DNA from: Novosphingobium sp.
Lineage (GTDB): Bacteria > Pseudomonadota > Alphaproteobacteria > Sphingomonadales > Sphingomonadaceae
Assembly (NCBI GenBank): GCA_030830245.1
Contig: JAURNJ010000012.1
Location: 1-8,365, forward strand
DNA length: 8,365 nucleotides
Direction: 5' to 3'
The notes beneath the pieces were generated by a model. It saw only the letters and a list, made by a program, of their open reading frames with translations. It did no database searches and was not told the origin of the DNA. The position numbers were made by a program, and so were the translations under genes. Positions 7,028 through 8,365 of this stretch are shown here, one piece after another (position 1 is the stretch's first letter; each line of letters opens with the position of its first letter).

Positions 7028-7055
7028 GCAATGTCTACCATTGCACTCGGCAATT
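7028..7055 (-). promoter_or_regulatory. Alternating ATTGC/GCAAT half-sites upstream of the Rrf2 remnant (possible relict operator)
   Basis: Just upstream of the remnant's ATG, plus-strand GCAATG (7028-7033) and CATTGC (7039-7044) form a perfect 6-bp inverted repeat with a 5-nt centre. A further GCAAT at 7050-7054 pairs with ATTGC at 7040-7044. The three half-sites start 10-11 bp apart, so they face the same side of the helix. This suits a regulator-binding site, perhaps the former autoregulatory site of the Rrf2 protein. It could also be chance; no binding consensus was matched. Confidence 0.35.
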
Positions 7056-7138
7056 CAACCCATGCCGGACGCCGATCCCGACTTCGCCATAATGCCCGGC
7101 GCACTTGGCCGGTCACTTTGGCACCGCGCGCGACGCCC

Positions 7139-7168
7139 TCGACAAACCGGCGGCAACGCGGCTATGGG
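7139..7168 (+). promoter_or_regulatory. Possible promoter of tRNA-Gly
   Basis: TCGACA (7139-7144) and TATGGG (7163-7168) are separated by 18 bp and would start transcription about 24 nt before the tRNA. Both boxes are imperfect. The rest of 7056-7198 shows no gene or repeat that I can support. Confidence 0.3.
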
Positions 7169-7198
7169 CGGGCGGTCGACCGGACCTGCTCCGGCTCC

Positions 7199-7272
7199 GC
7201 GGGTGTAGCTCAATGGCAGAGCAGAAGCTTCCCAAGCTTACGACGAGGGTTCGATTCCCTTCACCCGCTCCA
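7199..7272 (+). tRNA. tRNA-Gly, anticodon CCC
   Basis: The 74 nt fold as a complete cloverleaf. The acceptor GCGGGTG pairs with CACCCGC. The D arm is GCTC/GAGC with loop AATGGCA. The anticodon arm is GAAGC-TTCCCAA-GCTTA, and the T arm is GAGGG-TTCGATT-CCCTT. The discriminator is T and the CCA is encoded. The anticodon CCC reads GGG glycine codons. The outermost anticodon-stem pair is a G-A mismatch, and the first T-stem pair is G-U. No T-rich terminator follows; the convergent SDR gene ends 5 nt beyond the CCA. Confidence 0.96.
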
Positions 7273-7277
7273 ATTCG

Positions 7278-8099
7278 CTACCTGTCCCGCGCGCGCATCG
7301 CCACGAAATCCAGCTCTGGCTGAGACTGGTGACACAGCGCGCCGCCATCGATGGTCAGCATCGTGCCGGTGACATATTTGGCTTCGTCCGAAGCCAGATA
7401 GATCGCGCCATTGGCGATGTCCGAGCTTTCGCCGAGGTAGGGCGTCAGCACCAGCTTCTCGAACGCCGCCTTGATCTGCGAATCGCCGAGCATCTGTTCG
7501 AACACGGCGGCTCCGGTGTTGGTGAAGCCGACAACGATCGTGTTCACCCGGATGCCCTGCTTGCCATAGTCGAAGGCCATCTGCCGGGTCAGCGAATTGA
7601 TTGCACCCTTGGAGGCCTGGTAGGCCGGGCGACCGGGGATCGCGCCCACGCTCGATGAAGCGGAAATGTTGATGATCGATCCGCCGCCAGCCCGCCGCAT
7701 ATAGGGGATCGCTGCCTTGCTCGCCCAGATCGTGCCGTAGAGCGCGGCCTTCATGATCTGGTCGAGCACATCGGTGTCGAGATCGTGGACATGGCTGTCG
7801 CCGCCCGAGCCGACATCGTCTTTGGCGATGGCGTTGTTCATCAGCACGGTGACAGGGCCGTAAGCCTCTGCGGCCTTGTGAACCGCACCGGCAATCTCCG
7901 CCTCCATCTTGTTGTCGGCCTTGACGAACATGCCCGTGCCGCCTGCCTCGCGGATGCGCTCCTCGACCTCGCGCCCAGCTTCCTCGGTGCGCCCGGTGAG
8001 CACGACCTTCGCGCCCTGCGCGGCCATCATGATCGCGGTGACCCGCCCGATGCCTTTGGTGCCGCCAGTGATGACCGCGACCTTGCCGTTCAAGCGCAT
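7278..8099 (-). CDS. Classical SDR-family NAD(P)-dependent oxidoreductase
   Basis: The 273-residue protein, of usual family length, has the classical SDR motifs: cofactor loop TGGTKGIG (11-18), NNA (88-90), SIINISASSS (141-150), YQASK with catalytic Tyr160 and Lys164, and a C-terminal YVTGTMLTIDGG. It should oxidise or reduce an alcohol/ketone pair in the cytoplasm; the FabG-like sequence does not fix the substrate. The position 13 residues before Tyr160, where the catalytic Ser usually sits, is Ala147, but Ser146 and Ser148 flank it, so the alignment may shift by one. ATG 8099 is chosen because GGGAGGG lies 7 nt upstream; an earlier in-frame ATG at 8120 would put this site inside the coding region. 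It is divergent from the reductase-like gene across 57 nt and convergent with the tRNA. Confidence 0.93.
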   Translation of the reverse strand: MRLNGKVAVITGGTKGIGRVTAIMMAAQGAKVVLTGRTEEAGREVEERIREAGGTGMFVKADNKMEAEIAGAVHKAAEAYGPVTVLMNNAIAKDDVGSGGDSHVHDLDTDVLDQIMKAALYGTIWASKAAIPYMRRAGGGSIINISASSSVGAIPGRPAYQASKGAINSLTRQMAFDYGKQGIRVNTIVVGFTNTGAAVFEQMLGDSQIKAAFEKLVLTPYLGESSDIANGAIYLASDEAKYVTGTMLTIDGGALCHQSQPELDFVAMRARDR

Positions 8100-8156
8100 T
8101 TCCGTTCCCTCCCGAATCATCTAACCTTTTACATATGACAACAGGGAGGCGAGGCC
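8100..8156. promoter_or_regulatory. Divergent promoter region of the SDR and the DapB-like gene
   Basis: These 57 nt separate two divergent starts and carry a ribosome site at each end (GGGAGGG on minus at 8113-8107; GGGAGG and GAGG before the plus-strand ATG). The middle, about 8114-8141, is AT-richer than its surroundings and includes the palindrome CATATG. No well-spaced -35/-10 pair can be named, and the operator block seen at 4058-4095 and 5084-5121 is absent, so these genes may belong to a different regulon. Confidence 0.4.
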
Positions 8157-8365
8157 ATGGGAAAATATCGCGTCGCGCAGTGCTATACCGGAGCGGTCGG
8201 CGCCGAGATCGTGCGGCGGCTCGCCGATCACCCGCTGCTCGAACTTGTGGGAGTGCTGGTGCACTACCCGGAAAAGGCTGGCAGGGATGCGGGCAAACTG
8301 GTCGGCGGCAGGCCGAACGGGGTGATGACGACCGCCAGCCTCGACGCACTTATCGCCCTGAAACC
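8157..8365 (+). CDS. DapB-like / NAD(P)H-dependent amine dehydrogenase-family protein, C-terminus off the window
   Basis: Sixty-nine complete codons are visible from ATG 8157, preceded by GGGAGGCGAGG. The N-terminus YRVAQCYTGAVGAEIVRRL is a Rossmann beta-alpha start. It is followed by HPLLELVGVLVHYPEKAGRDAGKLVG, the pattern of the dihydrodipicolinate reductase-like family (2,4-diaminopentanoate dehydrogenase type, usually about 340-360 residues), whose members I know as V.QWGTGNVG...HP.LELVGV.VHSPEK.GRDAG. The first Gly of the nucleotide loop GTGNVG is Tyr here (YTGAVG). In sphingomonad and actinobacterial catabolic clusters such proteins often stand near SDRs and acyl-CoA genes, with unknown substrates. 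The catalytic domain is outside the window. Confidence 0.8.
   Translation, partial: MGKYRVAQCYTGAVGAEIVRRLADHPLLELVGVLVHYPEKAGRDAGKLVGGRPNGVMTTASLDALIALK

Noticed and set aside
6229..7116. A 295-codon minus-strand open frame over the permease remnant
   Set aside because: It is a wrong-frame translation of TauE/SafE DNA, Arg- and His-rich without membrane spans; the permease motifs lie in a different frame.
7199..7272. tRNA-Gly as an attachment site of an integrated element
   Set aside because: No integrase, no repeat of the tRNA 3' end and no mobility gene is visible in the window.
7105..7372. Short plus-strand frames running through the tRNA
   Set aside because: They translate tRNA sequence and the antisense of the SDR gene; no ribosome site or family match.

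Overview
The window looks like chromosomal DNA of a high-GC alphaproteobacterium, most likely a sphingomonad (Novosphingobium/Sphingobium type). This rests on base composition, the style of the catabolic genes (CoA ligase, Cys-less thiolase-like protein, DUF35 protein, amidohydrolase, SDRs) and a recognisable sphingomonad-style Rrf2 N-terminus. The assignment is an inference; no species marker is present.

Region 1 (1-5013, minus strand, read right to left) holds a LysR regulator, a thiolase-like protein without a visible catalytic cysteine, a DUF35 zinc-ribbon/OB-fold partner, an AMP-forming acyl-CoA ligase, and an amidohydrolase that runs off the left edge. The last four are spaced 15 nt or less apart or overlap, so they form one operon. 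It probably activates an organic acid to its CoA thioester and cleaves or modifies a beta-substituted acyl-CoA. The substrate cannot be read from the sequence.

Region 2 (5014-6283) is the divergent control region of LysR and a plus-strand NAD(P)-binding epimerase/dehydratase-like gene. A 38-bp block upstream of that gene (5084-5121) recurs in matching orientation between LysR and the thiolase-like gene (4095-4058), at 29 of 38 identical positions and almost the same distance from the start codon. This is the clearest sign that both transcription units belong to one regulon, presumably that of the LysR protein.

Region 3 (6284-7198) is a decayed locus. A TauE/SafE-family anion permease gene lacks its first 30 or so codons and carries an in-frame amber stop where the family has Trp. 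Its 5' end abuts the first 17 codons of an Rrf2-family regulator, out of frame, as expected from a deletion that removed the rest of the regulator and the start of the permease gene.

Region 4 (7199-8365) has an intact tRNA-Gly(CCC), a minus-strand classical SDR dehydrogenase ending 5 nt from it, and, divergent from the SDR across 57 nt, the start of a DapB-like/amine-dehydrogenase-like reductase cut by the right edge. There is no CRISPR array, insertion sequence or phage gene.
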